Shown: positions 26,214 through 38,213, counted from the first letter of the stretch. The stretch: 64,000 nt of DNA from Halorubrum sp. PV6 (GCF_003990725.2 NZ_CP030064.1:1922001-1986000), one strand, 5' to 3'. The notes: generated from the letters alone by a model not told the origin. Numbers and translations: made by a program.

Positions 26214-27256
26214 CGAGCGAGACGAAGGAGGCGCGGGTGCTGGACGCCATCCGCGAGCGGCGTGAACTGATCAACGCCGCTATCGACGAAGAGCTGCCGG
26301 TGCAGCACCCGGAGCGCCTCTACGAGGCGACGCGGTACATCCTCGAAGCGGGCGGCAAGCGGCTCCGGCCGACGGTGACGACGCTCGCCGCGGAGGCCGT
26401 GACCGGTAACGATCCGATGAGCGTCGACTTCCGCGAGGTCGACGGACTCGACGGCCACACCGTCGACGTGATGCGGGCCGCGGTCGCCATCGAGGTGATC
26501 CAGTCGTTCACGCTGATCCACGACGACATCATGGACGAAGACGACCTGCGCCGGGGCGTCCCGGCCGTCCACGAGCAGTACGACACCTCGACGGCGATCC
26601 TCGCCGGCGACACGCTGTACTCGAAAGCGTTCGAGTTCATGGCCGAGACGGGCGCGAACCCGGCGAACGGATTGGAAGCGATGCGGATGCTCGCGTCCAC
26701 CTGCACGGAGATCTGCGAGGGGCAGGCGCTCGACGTCTCCTTCGAGAACCGGGAGGGTATCCTCCCGGAGGAGTACTTGGAGATGGTCGAACTGAAGACG
26801 GCGGTCCTCTACGGGGCGTCGGCCGCGACGCCGGCCGTCCTGCTCGGCGCGGACGACGCGGTCGTCGACGCGCTCTATCAGTACGGCATCGACTCCGGGC
26901 GGGCGTTCCAGATACAAGACGACGTGCTCGATCTGACCGTCCCCTCCGAGGAGCTGGGCAAGCAGCGCGGGTCAGACCTCGTCGAGGGCAAAGAGACGCT
27001 CATCACGCTCCACGCCCGGCAGGAGGGCGTCGACGTCGACGGGTTGGTCGACGCCGACACGCCCGCCGAAGTGACCGAGGAGGCCATCGACGAGGCGGTG
27101 GCGGCCTTAGAGGAGGTCGGCTCAATCGCGTACGCCCGCGAGACGGCCGAAGACCTCACCGAACGCTCGAAGGAACACTTAGAGATCCTCCCCGAGAGCG
27201 GGTCGCGACAGCTCTTGGCCGACCTCGCCGACTACCTGATCGTCCGCGGCTACTGA
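26210..27256 (+). CDS. idsA: Geranylgeranyl/farnesyl diphosphate synthase
   Basis: 348 residues. The two Asp-rich motifs are present: FARM as DDIMDEDD (after LIH) and SARM as DDVLD (after FQIQ), with the chain-elongation segment GGKRLRP near the start. It condenses isopentenyl diphosphate with allylic diphosphates to make C15/C20 chains for archaeal membrane lipids. It overlaps rnj by ATGA, so lipid precursor synthesis and RNase J share a transcript, as seen in other haloarchaea. Confidence 0.93.
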   Translation: MTSETKEARVLDAIRERRELINAAIDEELPVQHPERLYEATRYILEAGGKRLRPTVTTLAAEAVTGNDPMSVDFREVDGLDGHTVDVMRAAVAIEVIQSFTLIHDDIMDEDDLRRGVPAVHEQYDTSTAILAGDTLYSKAFEFMAETGANPANGLEAMRMLASTCTEICEGQALDVSFENREGILPEEYLEMVELKTAVLYGASAATPAVLLGADDAVVDALYQYGIDSGRAFQIQDDVLDLTVPSEELGKQRGSDLVEGKETLITLHARQEGVDVDGLVDADTPAEVTEEAIDEAVAALEEVGSIAYARETAEDLTERSKEHLEILPESGSRQLLADLADYLIVRGY

Positions 27257-27301
27257 ACCGAAACGGACACCGCTTTACCCGCCGGCGTGGTCTCTCCGCC
27301 C

Positions 27302-28228
27302 GTGTCCCGGTATCGAAATATCCTCCTGTTCGCCGCGCTCGCGCTGCTTTGGGGCGCCTCGTTCGTCGCCATCGAGGTCGGGTTACAGTACTACCCCCCG
27401 TTGCTCTTCGCCGCGTATCGGTTCGATCTGGCCGCGCTGGTCCTCGTGTCGTACGTCCTCGTCATGGAAGCGGGTCCACTCCCCCGGACTCGCGGCGACG
27501 CGGCCGCGATCGGATTCAGCGGGGGCCTCTCCGTCGCCGCCAACAACGGCCTGCTCTTCGTCGGCCAGCAGTACACGACGAGCGGGATCGCCTCCATCAC
27601 GTACAGCCTCGTTCCCATCGCGACGGCGGCGGTCGCGGCCGCCTGGCTCGGTGACGCCGAAATCGACGCGCGCGGCGGGATCGGCGTCGTGTTAGCGTTC
27701 GTCGGCGTCGGGCTCGTCGCCCAGCCGGATCCGGGGAACCTCGCCGGCGGCGTCACGATCGGCGTCGGACTCATCTCGATCGGCGTGATCGCGGTCGCGA
27801 TCGGTAGCGTCGGGCTCCGAACGGTGGAGACGACCTTCTCCAGCGTCGCGCTCACCGGATGGGCGATGCTGTTCGGTGCGCTACTGATCCACGGGTTCAG
27901 CCTCGGGCTCGGCGAGCCGCAGCGGCTCCCGTCGACGACGCTCCCGGCGATCGGCTCCCTGTTGTTCCTCGGCGTGCTGGCCTCCGCGGTCGCGTACGTC
28001 ATCTACTTCACGCTGCTCGCCCGGCTGGGTCCCTTCGAGATCAACCTCGTCTCCTACGTCGTTCCCGTGGTCGCGACCGTGACGGGCGCGCTGCTCCTCG
28101 CCGAGCCGGTCACGTCGCTGACGGTCGCCGGCTTCGCGGTGATCGTCGTCGGATTCGGGCTCCTCAAGCGACACGCCATCGCCGACGAGGTGAGGCAGGT
28201 CAGAGCGCGGGTCGACGGGCGTCCCTGA
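27302..28228 (+). CDS. EamA/DMT-family permease
   Basis: 308 residues with ten hydrophobic segments in two repeated halves, the EamA layout; LLWGASFVAIEVGLQ in helix 1 and the GPFEINLVSYVVPVVATVTG segment in the second repeat are typical. It probably exports or imports a small metabolite; substrate unknown. GTG at 27302 is preferred because VSRYRNILLF begins right before the first helix; another GTG lies at 27287. Confidence 0.85.
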   Translation: MSRYRNILLFAALALLWGASFVAIEVGLQYYPPLLFAAYRFDLAALVLVSYVLVMEAGPLPRTRGDAAAIGFSGGLSVAANNGLLFVGQQYTTSGIASITYSLVPIATAAVAAAWLGDAEIDARGGIGVVLAFVGVGLVAQPDPGNLAGGVTIGVGLISIGVIAVAIGSVGLRTVETTFSSVALTGWAMLFGALLIHGFSLGLGEPQRLPSTTLPAIGSLLFLGVLASAVAYVIYFTLLARLGPFEINLVSYVVPVVATVTGALLLAEPVTSLTVAGFAVIVVGFGLLKRHAIADEVRQVRARVDGRP

Positions 28229-28242
28229 GTCGACGGGGCGCG

Positions 28243-28710
28243 TCAGTCCGTCAGCGACTCGATGTCGTCGAGGATCTCGACCGCGTGGTCCTCGGGCGAG
28301 ACGCCCTCGTAGGCGAGCACGACGGTCCCCGCCGAGTCGATCACGTACGTGTTCCGGAACACGCCGTCGAACGTGTTCCCGAACATCTGTTTCTCGCCGT
28401 AGGAGTCGTAGGCGCCGGCGACCGCGCCGTCCGGGTCGGAGAGGAGCGCGAACGGGAGGTCGTACGCCTCGGCGAACGGCGCGAGGTCCTCGACGGGGTC
28501 GTCGCTGATCCCGACGACGGCGATGTCGGCGCCCTCGAACGCGTCCCACTCGTCGCGGAAACTGCAGGCCTCGGTCGTACAGCCCGGCGTGTCGGCGCGG
28601 GGGTAAAAGTAGACGACCGTGTAGCGCGCCGCGGACGGGTCGACGGTGGTCTCCGTGCCGCGGTGGTCGGACAGCGTGATCTCGGGTGCCGGATCGCCCG
28701 GTTTAAGCAT
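28243..28710 (-). CDS. bcp: Peroxiredoxin, Bcp/PrxQ type
   Basis: 155 residues. The active site PGCTTEACSFRD holds the peroxidatic Cys with a second Cys five residues later, the atypical 2-Cys PrxQ arrangement. It reduces hydrogen peroxide and organic peroxides using thioredoxin-like reductants. It converges with the DMT permease gene and is divergent from the histidine kinase. The N-terminus LKPGDPAPEITL and the length are normal. Confidence 0.93.
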   Translation of the reverse strand: MLKPGDPAPEITLSDHRGTETTVDPSAARYTVVYFYPRADTPGCTTEACSFRDEWDAFEGADIAVVGISDDPVEDLAPFAEAYDLPFALLSDPDGAVAGAYDSYGEKQMFGNTFDGVFRNTYVIDSAGTVVLAYEGVSPEDHAVEILDDIESLTD

Positions 28711-28789
28711 ACCTACCGTGGCTTCGCCCCGCTATTAGTCGATCCGGTCCGGTTCCTTTTTACAGGGAAGCAGCCTCTCTCCGGTATCG

Positions 28790-30964
28790 ATGGTGTGGCA
28801 ACCGACGCCGTACACGCTCCCGTTGCTCGTGGCAGCGTTCGCGTCGTTTGCCTTCGCCGCGTACGCCGTCTGGAACCGCGCGCGCGGCGACCGACGGCTC
28901 GTGTGGAGCTTCGTCGCCGTCACGGTCGCGAGCGGCCTCTGGTCGCTGGCGTACGCGGCGCAGCTGTCGGCGGCGACGCTCGCGGGCTCCCTGCTGTGGA
29001 ATCGTTTCGTGTGGATCGGGGCCGCGGCGCTCACCGTCGCCTGGCCCGCGTTCGTGTTCGCGTACGTCGACTGGACGGCGTGGTTCCGACCAGCCCGGAT
29101 CGCCGTCCTCGGTCTCGTCCCGGCGACCGTCGTCGGCGCCGTCCTCCTCGCCGGTCCCGACCCGATCTTTTATCAGTCGCCGTCGCTCGCCGACGCGAAC
29201 GGCTACCGGGTCGTCGAGTTCCTGCCGACGCCGGCGCTCGGCGCGTTCATCGCGTACACGTACGCCGTGAACCTCGGGACGTTCGGCGTGCTGGGGTACG
29301 CCGCCCTCGCGAACGACGGCCTGTTCCGCCGGCAGGCCGCGCTGCTTTTGATCGCCGGCGTCGCGCCGATGGCGGCCGGCGTCGCCGGCATCGCCGGGCT
29401 GCTCGGCCCGCGGTTCGTCGATCACACGCCGGTCACCTTCGCGGCCACCTCCGGGATACTCGGGTGGGTCGTGTTCCGCTATCGGCTCCTCGATCTGTCG
29501 CCGATCGCGCTCGAAACGGTGTTCGCGAACCTCTCCGACGGCGTCGTGGTCGTCGACGACGACGGCCGCGTCGTCGATCTGAACACGCCCGCCCGCCGGC
29601 TGTTCCCCTCCGCGGCGGTCGGGAGCGACGTCGAAACGGCGTTCGAGCGCGCGCCGGCCATCGCGGAGCTGGTCTCGGCGGGCGACGACCGGACCGCGAA
29701 CGAGCCGAACCGCGCCCCCGGATCGGGCATGGAGAACGACCTCAGGGTGACCGTCGGCGACGGGAGCGACTCCTGGTTCCTGACGGTCGCCGCCCATCCG
29801 ATTTCGACGGCCGGGGCGGGGGTCGGCTTCGGGACGCAGTCCGACGAGGAAGCGGTCGCCGAGTCCGACGGAACCGTGTTGCTGTTCCGCGACATCACCG
29901 AGCGGGAGACCCTCCAGCGCCGCTATCGGGCGCTCATCGAGAAGTCCCCGAACGTCATCGCCGTCTGCGGGACCGACGGGCTGCTCCGCTACGTGAGTCC
30001 GTCGATCGAGCGCTTGCTCGGCCACTCGCCGGTGGCGATCGAAGGGCGCCCCGTGATCGATCTGGTTCACCCCGACGACCGTCCGGCAGCCCAGCGCGCG
30101 TTCGAACGCGCCTTCGAGACCGGCGAGCCGGAGACGCTCGACCACCGGATCGTCCACGCCGACGGGAGTTGGCGCCGGTTCGAGACGGTGGTGGAGTGTC
30201 TGTTCGACGACACCGAGGAGCTGGTGATAACCGCCACCGACGTGACCGAGAGCCGGCGGTACGAACAGCGGTTACAGGTCCTCAACCGGGTGCTTCGCCA
30301 CGATTTAAAAAACGACACGAACGTCATCGCCGGGTATGCGGACCTCCTGCGCGACCACGTGGACGACGAGGGCGAGGAGTACCTCGACGTCATCGACCGG
30401 AAGGTGGGGACGCTGACGCACCTCAGCGATCAGGCCCGCGAGATCGACGTGGCCCTCCACAGCGACGACGCCCGCGCCGAGATCGACCTGTCCGTGCTGG
30501 TCGAGCGGCTCTGTGAGTCGCTCACGTCGTCGTTCCCGGAGTCGACGGTCACGGTGTCGACGCCCGGCGAGGCCGTCGTGCGCGCCGACGAGCTCTTAGA
30601 GTCCGCGATCCGGAACGTGTTGGAGAACGCGGTCGTCCACAACGACAGGGACCAGCCGATAGTCGAGGTCTCCGTCGACCGGGCCGACGAGGGGTATCGC
30701 GTCGCCGTCGCGGACAACGGCCCCGGCATTCCGCCGATCGAGCGGAGCGTGTTCTCGGAGGCCCGCGAGACCGCCCTCGAACACGCGAGCGGGCTCGGCC
30801 TGTGGCTCGTCCACTGGATCGTCGCCGAGTCCGGGGGCAGGGTGGACATCCACACCCGAGAGCCGACGGGGACGCTCGTCTCGATGTGGCTCCCGGCCGG
30901 CGACGGGGCGGCGACCCCGACGGAGCCGAACGGAGCGGAGGCGACCGCGTCGCCGTCCCGGTGA
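28790..30964 (+). CDS. Histidine kinase with 7TM sensor, PAS domains and HATPase
   Basis: 724 residues. About 1-235 has seven hydrophobic helices, the archaeal/bacterial 'histidine kinase N-terminal 7TM' sensor. A first PAS-like unit (VFANLSDGVVVVDDDGRV), a second PAS (YRALIEKSPNVIAVCG ... RYVSPSIERLLGHSP), then the H box VLRHDLKND and HATPase N/G boxes (RNVLENAVVHN, DNGPGIP, GLGLWLV). It senses a membrane or extracytoplasmic signal. No response regulator is adjacent, so it is an orphan kinase. A TATA-like cctttttac lies 27-35 nt before the ATG. Confidence 0.9.
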   Translation: MVWQPTPYTLPLLVAAFASFAFAAYAVWNRARGDRRLVWSFVAVTVASGLWSLAYAAQLSAATLAGSLLWNRFVWIGAAALTVAWPAFVFAYVDWTAWFRPARIAVLGLVPATVVGAVLLAGPDPIFYQSPSLADANGYRVVEFLPTPALGAFIAYTYAVNLGTFGVLGYAALANDGLFRRQAALLLIAGVAPMAAGVAGIAGLLGPRFVDHTPVTFAATSGILGWVVFRYRLLDLSPIALETVFANLSDGVVVVDDDGRVVDLNTPARRLFPSAAVGSDVETAFERAPAIAELVSAGDDRTANEPNRAPGSGMENDLRVTVGDGSDSWFLTVAAHPISTAGAGVGFGTQSDEEAVAESDGTVLLFRDITERETLQRRYRALIEKSPNVIAVCGTDGLLRYVSPSIERLLGHSPVAIEGRPVIDLVHPDDRPAAQRAFERAFETGEPETLDHRIVHADGSWRRFETVVECLFDDTEELVITATDVTESRRYEQRLQVLNRVLRHDLKNDTNVIAGYADLLRDHVDDEGEEYLDVIDRKVGTLTHLSDQAREIDVALHSDDARAEIDLSVLVERLCESLTSSFPESTVTVSTPGEAVVRADELLESAIRNVLENAVVHNDRDQPIVEVSVDRADEGYRVAVADNGPGIPPIERSVFSEARETALEHASGLGLWLVHWIVAESGGRVDIHTREPTGTLVSMWLPAGDGAATPTEPNGAEATASPSR

Positions 30965-31019
30965 CGGCCCGCGACTCCCCTCCGCAACCTCTTTGCGGAC
31001 GCTCGCCGAACGCGGAGAC

Positions 31020-31928
31020 ATGAGTCACGGACCCCTGGACGACGACGCGATCGAGAGTTATCGCGAGGCCGGTGCGGTGTTGGTCGACGCGATGAACGAG
31101 GCCCGCGAGATGGTCGAGCCGGGGCGAACCCACCTCGAAGTCGCCGAGTGGGCGGAAGATTACATCCGCGAGGAGGGGGCCGGACTGGCGTTCCCCGTCA
31201 ACATCAGCGTCGACCCCGAGGCGTCACACGCCACGCCGAGCCGCGACGACGGCACCGAGTTCGGCGAGGAGATGGTGTGTCTCGACATCGGCGTCCACGT
31301 CGACGGCTACATCGCGGACGCCGCGGTCACGGTCGATCACACGGGGACGCCCGAGTTGGCCGAGGCCGCCGAGATGGCGCTCGAAGCCGCGGTCGACGAG
31401 GCCGGACCGGGCGTCGAGGTCGGGGTCGTCGGGCAGGCGATAGAGGACGTGATCCGCGGGTACGGCTACACCCCCGTGTTAAACCTCTCCGGCCACGGCG
31501 TCGAGCGATACGACGCGCACACGGCGCCGACGGTCCCGAACCGCGGCGTCGACCGCTCGGTCGAACTGAAGCCCGGACAGGCGGTCGCCATCGAGCCGTT
31601 CGCCACCGACGGCCGCGGCAAGGTCGGCGAGGGGACGACGGAGGAGATCTTCGAGCGCGAGGGCACCGCGAGCGTCCGCGACCGCCGCGCTCGACAGGCG
31701 CTCGACGAGATCGAAGCGTTCGACGATCTGCCCTTCGCGGCGCGGTGGCTGGAGGGCGACCGCGCGGAGATGGCCCTGCGCCGACTGAAGCAGGCGAACG
31801 CGGTGAAAGGCTACCCCGTTTTAAAGGAGGCCGACGACGCCCTCGTGAGTCAGGCGGAACATACGCTGCTGGTCACCGACGACGGCGTCGAGGTGACGAC
31901 CGCCGGTATCCACAGCTTCGACGCCTGA
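31020..31928 (+). CDS. map: Methionine aminopeptidase, type II
   Basis: 302 residues. Metal ligands lie in VCLDIGVHVDGYIADAAVT (two Asp), GHGVERY (His), IEPFATDG (Glu) and the final AEHTLLV (Glu). The extra helical insert (RRARQALDEIEAFDDLPF) marks the archaeal/eukaryotic type II enzyme. It removes the initiator methionine from nascent proteins. Its stop overlaps the ATG of the HIT gene by one base. Confidence 0.95.
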   Translation: MSHGPLDDDAIESYREAGAVLVDAMNEAREMVEPGRTHLEVAEWAEDYIREEGAGLAFPVNISVDPEASHATPSRDDGTEFGEEMVCLDIGVHVDGYIADAAVTVDHTGTPELAEAAEMALEAAVDEAGPGVEVGVVGQAIEDVIRGYGYTPVLNLSGHGVERYDAHTAPTVPNRGVDRSVELKPGQAVAIEPFATDGRGKVGEGTTEEIFEREGTASVRDRRARQALDEIEAFDDLPFAARWLEGDRAEMALRRLKQANAVKGYPVLKEADDALVSQAEHTLLVTDDGVEVTTAGIHSFDA

Positions 31929-32479
31929 TGGACCAGATCTACGCGCCGTGGCGGATCGAGTGGGTCGAGCGCGACGCCGACCCGATAGACGGCTGTCCGT
32001 TCTGCGTCCTGCCGGACCGCGAGGACGCCCGCGACGCGCGGATCGTCGCCCGCAGCGACCACAACTACGTCCTGTTGAACAACGCGCCGTACAATCCGGG
32101 CCACGCGATGGTGATCCCCGACGACCACCGCGAAGACCCCACCGACCTCGACGACGCGACGCTCCTCGATCACGCGAAACTGCAGTCGGCGACGCTGGAA
32201 GCGTTGCGCCGCGATATGGACCCCGACGGGGTAAACACCGGGCAGAACCTCGGCGCGTCCGCGGCCGGCGGCTCGATCGACCACCTGCACACCCACGTCG
32301 TCCCGCGGTGGAACGGCGACACCAACTTCATGCCGGTCACAGGCAGCACCAAAGTAATCGTGGAGGCGGTCGACCGCACCTACGAGCACCTCCACGAGGG
32401 GTTCGCGGCCGGCGACGACGTGGTCGATGCGGGCGACGCCGCGGCCGGCGACGCGGTGCGACTCTCCTTCGATCTCTGA
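31928..32479 (+). CDS. HIT-family nucleotide hydrolase
   Basis: 183 residues with the histidine-triad motif HLHTHVVPRW near residue 120 and an N-terminal zinc-type GCPFCVLP. HIT proteins hydrolyse or transfer nucleotidyl groups (for example AMP-lysine or Ap4A). It is coupled to map by a 1-base overlap. The last 40 residues are an acidic tail. Substrate not determinable. Confidence 0.92.
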   Translation: MDQIYAPWRIEWVERDADPIDGCPFCVLPDREDARDARIVARSDHNYVLLNNAPYNPGHAMVIPDDHREDPTDLDDATLLDHAKLQSATLEALRRDMDPDGVNTGQNLGASAAGGSIDHLHTHVVPRWNGDTNFMPVTGSTKVIVEAVDRTYEHLHEGFAAGDDVVDAGDAAAGDAVRLSFDL

Positions 32480-32537
32480 GGCGGCCGCTTTCTTTCGTTA
32501 TAAACGACGGTGGGGTGGCGTCGCCGCCGAGCGTGCC

Positions 32538-33293
32538 TCAGTACACCAGCTCGCCCGAGATGAACTTCCGGGTGCGCTCGTCCGAGGGGTTCTCGAAGAT
32601 CCGCTCCGTCTCGCCGACTTCCGTGAGGCCGTCGTCGAGCATCACCGCAACGCGGTCCGCGACGCGCTCGGCCTGATGCATGTCGTGCGTCGCCACGACG
32701 ACGCCGATTCCCCGATCTTGGGCCGCCTCTATCGCCTCCTCGATCACGGCGGTGTTCCGCGGGTCGAGGTCGGAGGTCGGCTCGTCTAAGAGCAACACGT
32801 CCGGACCGTACGCCAGCGCGCGGGCGAAGGAGACGCGCTGGGCCTCGCCGCCCGACAGCGAGTCGACCGGCTGGTGGATCTTGTCGGCCAGCCCCACGAC
32901 CTCTAGGGACTCTCCGACCGCGTCGGCGGCGCCGTTCAGGCGGAGGACAGAGGCGAGCCGGTCGCCCCACGAGCGCCGGACGCGGAGCCCGTACTCGACG
33001 TTTCGCGCGACCGACCCACCGAAGAGGCTCGCCTCCTGGAACACCATCCCGACGCGGCGCCGGAGCGCGAGGCGCTCGGCCTCGTCGACCGCCCACGCGT
33101 CGGTCCCGTCGAGCGTCACGGCCCCCGCGTCAGGTTCGAGCGAGAGCGCGAGCGTCCGGAGCAGCGTGGTCTTGCCGACCCCGGACGGGCCGATCACCGC
33201 GACGACCTCGCCCGCGTCGATGTCGATCGAGAGGTCGCGGAACACGGGCTCGTCGCCGTACGCGTGCGACACGTCGTTCACGCGGATCACCAT
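32538..33293 (-). CDS. tupC: ABC transporter ATPase, probably tungstate/molybdate
   Basis: 251 residues from the ATG at 33293. Walker A GPSGVGKTTLLRT, signature LSGGEAQRVSFARAL, Walker B VLLLDEPTSDLD and the switch His in THDMHQ are all present. It energises uptake with the permease and binding protein just upstream on the same strand. The assignment to tungstate rests on the binding protein's signature; phosphate-type PstB relatives are similar. Confidence 0.82.
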   Translation of the reverse strand: MVIRVNDVSHAYGDEPVFRDLSIDIDAGEVVAVIGPSGVGKTTLLRTLALSLEPDAGAVTLDGTDAWAVDEAERLALRRRVGMVFQEASLFGGSVARNVEYGLRVRRSWGDRLASVLRLNGAADAVGESLEVVGLADKIHQPVDSLSGGEAQRVSFARALAYGPDVLLLDEPTSDLDPRNTAVIEEAIEAAQDRGIGVVVATHDMHQAERVADRVAVMLDDGLTEVGETERIFENPSDERTRKFISGELVY

Positions 33294-33312
33294 CGCGTCA
33301 CCTCCCGGCGCA

Positions 33313-34062
33313 TCAGCCCGCAACCCCCCGATCGCCGAAGCGGACGACGATCGCGTTGACCGTCAACACGAGCGCGACGAGGACGGCGCCGAGCACCATG
33401 GCGGTCTCGTACTGCCCCTGTCGCGCTTCGAGCTGGATCGCCGTCGTCAGCGTGCGCGTCTTCGAGATGCCGTCCGCGCTCGTGATGTTCCCGCCGACGA
33501 TCAGCACCGAGCCGACCTCGCTGATCGCGCGGCCGAAGCCGGCCAGCACCGCGGTCGCGATCCCGTACCGCGCCTCCTTGATCACGACGAGCGCCACGTC
33601 GACGCGCGTCCCGCCGAGGACGCGGGCCGCGTCGCGGACCCCGTCGTCGACGCCGCTCACGGCCGCGAGGCTGATCGCCGTGATCGGCGGCGTCGCGAGC
33701 ACGAACTGCGACATGATCATCGCCTCGCGGGTGAAGATGAGCTCCAGCGAGCCGAGCGGCCCCTGGTTTGACACCGCGAACAGCACGACGAGCCCCACGA
33801 CCACGCTGGGGAACCCCATTCCGGTGTTGACGACCGACTTCACGAACCCCTTGCCTGGGAACTCCGCGAGTCCGATGGCGACGGCAGCCGGCACGCTGAC
33901 GAGGGTGCTCAGCGCCACCGCGGTCAGGCTCACGTACAGCGAGACGGCGACGATGCTCCCGACGTAGCCGTCCCTGAACGAGACGCCGAGGAGCGACGCC
34001 GCGGGCCGGGCGGCGGCGTCGAGCAGCGCCGGGATCGACTGGACGGTCGCTTCGAATGGCAC
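33313..34062 (-). CDS. tupB: ABC transporter permease, tungstate/molybdate type
   Basis: 249 residues with five to six membrane helices and the ABC permease loop [22 protein letters not shown] (EAA-type contact for the ATPase). It ends 20 bases before the ATPase start and begins just 2 bases before the binding protein's stop, so the three genes form one operon. It carries an oxyanion across the cytoplasmic membrane. Confidence 0.85.
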   Translation of the reverse strand: MPFEATVQSIPALLDAAARPAASLLGVSFRDGYVGSIVAVSLYVSLTAVALSTLVSVPAAVAIGLAEFPGKGFVKSVVNTGMGFPSVVVGLVVLFAVSNQGPLGSLELIFTREAMIMSQFVLATPPITAISLAAVSGVDDGVRDAARVLGGTRVDVALVVIKEARYGIATAVLAGFGRAISEVGSVLIVGGNITSADGISKTRTLTTAIQLEARQGQYETAMVLGAVLVALVLTVNAIVVRFGDRGVAG

Positions 34063-34064
34063 GA

Positions 34065-35054
34065 CTACGCGTCGTCGCTCTCGCTACTCCAACCCTCCGG
34101 AACGTACTGCTGGAAGTCGGGGTCCGCCGAGACGGCCTCGGGGAAGAACAGCTGTTCGCCGTTCGCCGTGTACTCCGAGATGGCCTCCTGGACGGCCGGG
34201 CTGGTGATCCAGCCGATGTACGCCATCGCGAGGTCGTAGTTGGCGTTGTCGTGGACGCCGGGGTTGACGGCCATGATGCCGTACGGGTTCGCGAGGATCT
34301 CCGGACCGTCCTCGATCGGCCCCTGCACGAGGATCGTGAGATCGATCTCCGAGCGCTGTGAGATGAAGGTGCCGCGGTCCGAGAGGGTGTACGCACCCTG
34401 CTGGTTGGCGATGTTCAGCGCCTCGCCCATCCCCGAGCCGGTCTCCTGATACCAGTCGCCGCCGGGGTCCGTGCCGGCCGCCTCCCAGAGGTTCAGCTCC
34501 TTGGTGTGGGTACCCGAGTTGTCGCCGCGCGAGACGAACGGCGCCGCCGCGTCGGCGATGGCCGTCAGCGCGTCGGTCGCCGAACTCATCCCCTGAATCC
34601 CGGCGGGGTCGTCCTCGGGCCCGACGATCACGAAGTCGTTGAACATCAGGTCGCGACGGTTGACGCCGTACCCGCTGCGCATGAACTCGTCTTCGAGCCC
34701 GCGGGCGTGGACCATCACGATGTCCGAGTCGCCGTTGCGGGCGGTCTCTAACGCCGCGCCGGTGCCCTGCGCGACGGCGTCGACGGTGACGCCGTACATC
34801 TCCTCGAAGTCCGTGTGGATCGCGTCGAGGAGGCCAGTGTCGTACGTGCTCGTCGTCGTCGTCAGCGTCAGCGTCTCGCCCGCGACGCCGACCGACTCGT
34901 CTGTGCTCTCGCCGCCGGCCTCGTCGCCGGTCTCGTCGCTTCCGCTGCCGGCGCTTTGGTCGCCGTCGCCGCCCTCCGTGGACGAGCAGCCGGCCGTGCT
35001 CACGACCGCCCCGGTTCCCACCGCCGCCACGAAGTCGCGTCGATGTATCGTCAT
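34065..35054 (-). CDS. tupA: Tungstate-binding lipoprotein of an ABC transporter
   Basis: 329 residues from ATG 35054. The signal [23 protein letters not shown] combines an RRD Tat-like start with a lipobox Cys; an acidic Ser/Gly/Asp tether follows. The binding domain opens with [13 protein letters not shown], the TupA signature that contacts tungstate, and later has [16 protein letters not shown]. Tungstate feeds W-dependent aldehyde oxidoreductases and similar enzymes. First gene of tupABC; start fixed by signal and leaderless promoter. Confidence 0.88.
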   Translation of the reverse strand: MTIHRRDFVAAVGTGAVVSTAGCSSTEGGDGDQSAGSGSDETGDEAGGESTDESVGVAGETLTLTTTTSTYDTGLLDAIHTDFEEMYGVTVDAVAQGTGAALETARNGDSDIVMVHARGLEDEFMRSGYGVNRRDLMFNDFVIVGPEDDPAGIQGMSSATDALTAIADAAAPFVSRGDNSGTHTKELNLWEAAGTDPGGDWYQETGSGMGEALNIANQQGAYTLSDRGTFISQRSEIDLTILVQGPIEDGPEILANPYGIMAVNPGVHDNANYDLAMAYIGWITSPAVQEAISEYTANGEQLFFPEAVSADPDFQQYVPEGWSSESDDA

Positions 35055-35078
35055 AGATACAACGGTGGGTCGACGCGA

Positions 35079-35088
35079 CATATAACTT
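35079..35088 (-). promoter_or_regulatory. Promoter of tupABC
   Basis: On the minus strand, agttatatgt lies about 27 nt before the tupA ATG, in a 122-base divergent region shared with the ModE-like regulator gene. Confidence 0.45.
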
Positions 35089-35176
35089 TTCGTCGGGTGG
35101 CACGGCGACGGGAGACGGGAGACGGCGCGGCCCCTCGGGCGAAAACACCAACACGACCCGGACGCATCGTCCGGAC

Positions 35177-35908
35177 ATGGGAGAGCCGACCGAGTCCGGT
35201 CCGGACGCGGCCGCGGGTCGCGGCCGCGCCGCGCTCATCGAGGACGGCGTCGAGTTCGACGGCCGCGACGCCGCGCTGTTGCGCGCGGTGGACGCGGCGG
35301 GGTCGGTCGCGGGCGCCGCGTCCGCGCTCGGTCGGTCCCGCGCCCGCGCCCTCTCGCGGATCGAGTCGATGGAGTCCGCGTTCGGCACCCTCGTCGAGCG
35401 ACGGCGCGGCGGGACGGGGGGCGGCGGGAGCCGGCTCTCGACGGCCGGACGCGACCTGCTCGACCGGTACGAGCGCTTACAGGCCGTGGTGGCCGCGTCG
35501 GCGCAGGTGCCGGAGACGGTGCTCGGCGGGACGGTCACGAGCGTCGACGGCGAGTTGGCGGCCGTCGACACGCCGGTCGGGCGGGTGCGGGGGCTCCACG
35601 ACGACGCCGCGGTCGGCGACGCCGTGCAGGTTCGGATCGGCGCGGACGCGGTGACCGTTTATAAGGGTGACGAGAAGGTCGACCCGAACGCGACGAGCGC
35701 GCGGAACCGGCGCCGGGGCCGCGTCGTCGGCGTCGACGCCGGCGAGACGGTGTCGACGGTCCGGATCGGCGTCGATTCGGTGACCTTTCGGGCGCTGATC
35801 ACCGCCGAAAGCGCGGCGCGGTTGGGGCTTACCGAGGGTGAGGAGGTCGCGATCCGGTGGAAGGCGACCGCAACGCGCGTCGTCGCCCACGCAACCGAAT
35901 CGAACTGA
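35177..35908 (+). CDS. ModE-like regulator with TOBE oxyanion-binding domains
   Basis: 243 residues. The N-terminal winged helix ([20 protein letters not shown], then [12 protein letters not shown]) matches the ModE/LysR-type HTH. The C-terminal half has two TOBE/mop-like repeats, recognisable in [18 protein letters not shown] and [18 protein letters not shown]. It probably senses tungstate or molybdate and controls the divergent tupABC operon. A regulator that binds the transported ion is the normal arrangement. Confidence 0.83.
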   Translation: MGEPTESGPDAAAGRGRAALIEDGVEFDGRDAALLRAVDAAGSVAGAASALGRSRARALSRIESMESAFGTLVERRRGGTGGGGSRLSTAGRDLLDRYERLQAVVAASAQVPETVLGGTVTSVDGELAAVDTPVGRVRGLHDDAAVGDAVQVRIGADAVTVYKGDEKVDPNATSARNRRRGRVVGVDAGETVSTVRIGVDSVTFRALITAESAARLGLTEGEEVAIRWKATATRVVAHATESN

Positions 35909-35961
35909 CGGGTGGTCGGGTGGGAACAAAAGAGCGGTCGTCAGGCGGAGTTACCCGGATC

Positions 35962-35985
35962 TCACTTGCCCCAGAAGGGGTCGCT
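35962..35985 (-). other. Remnant copy of an aIF5B C-terminus (SDPFWGK-stop)
   Basis: On the minus strand, agc gac ccc ttc tgg ggc aag tga encodes SDPFWGK*, nearly the same ending as the aIF5B gene (RDPFWGK*) 277 bases away, with different codons at several positions. The same frame upstream is open only for about 20 codons and has no start. It looks like a decayed duplicate or shared integration target rather than a gene. Confidence 0.4.
35969..35982. repeat. 14-base direct repeat, copy 1 (ccccagaaggggtc)
   Basis: Identical to the copy at 36246-36259, within the aIF5B-like tail. The two copies flank the small membrane protein gene and its promoter. Confidence 0.6.
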
Positions 35986-36016
35986 GGAGTGGTCAAAACC
36001 AACACAACGGTCTGGG

Positions 36017-36196
36017 TCAGTCCGAGTCCCTGTTATCCAGATAGTTGTTCAGCAGTTGCGGTGCTACGACGCCGACGAAAATCAGTACTCCAATCAGGAC
36101 GGTGTCGCTCAGGTTCGTCACGACACGTCCTCCGTAACCCAGTACCAGCCCGACCGCCGCAAAAAGGAGGATGACCCTGTTTTCGCGGGAGACCAT
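36017..36196 (-). CDS. Small two-helix membrane protein downstream of aIF5B
   Basis: 59 residues: MVSRENRVILLFAAVGLVLG, then a short polar loop (YGGRVVTNLSD), a second helix (TVLIGVLIFVGVVAPQLL) and the charged tail NNYLDNRDSD. Stop and start are well defined, and a TATA-like attttaag (36216-36223) lies 20-27 nt upstream. It uses less biased codons than its neighbours. The family is not recognised. It sits between two copies of the aIF5B 3' end sequence, which suggests insertion. Confidence 0.65.
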   Translation of the reverse strand: MVSRENRVILLFAAVGLVLGYGGRVVTNLSDTVLIGVLIFVGVVAPQLLNNYLDNRDSD

Positions 36197-36238
36197 ATCG
36201 TAACTTCGACGCCCGATTTTAAGTATCCTATAAGCTAC

Positions 36239-38032
<1,794 letters not shown>

Positions 38033-38206
38033 CAGTGATCGCCCCGAAAAGGTCGGTTGTCTTTCGTTCAGCCCGGACATCAGTTAAGCCTTTCAAAACG
38101 CGCGCGTCGCGATCGGACCCGCGGCCCGGCCACGGAGCGAGGCGATCCCGGTGGCGGGGCTCGGAGAGCGCTCACCGGCAGTCGTCTGTCGGACGCCCCC
38201 CGTGGA

Positions 38207-38213
38207 GTTTAAG
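38207..38213 (+). promoter_or_regulatory. TATA box for the PRC-barrel/nob1 operon
   Basis: gtttaag lies 25-31 nt before the ATG at 38238, preceded by a GC-rich BRE-like region. It supports that start over longer upstream frames. Confidence 0.5.

Noticed and set aside
27859..30516. 885-codon open frame overlapping the DMT and kinase genes
   Set aside because: Arg-rich shadow that crosses three genes in the wrong frame.
35969..35982. CCCC-AGAA-GGGG as a terminator hairpin
   Set aside because: The stem is only four pairs with no T-run; it is better explained as the aIF5B tail copy.
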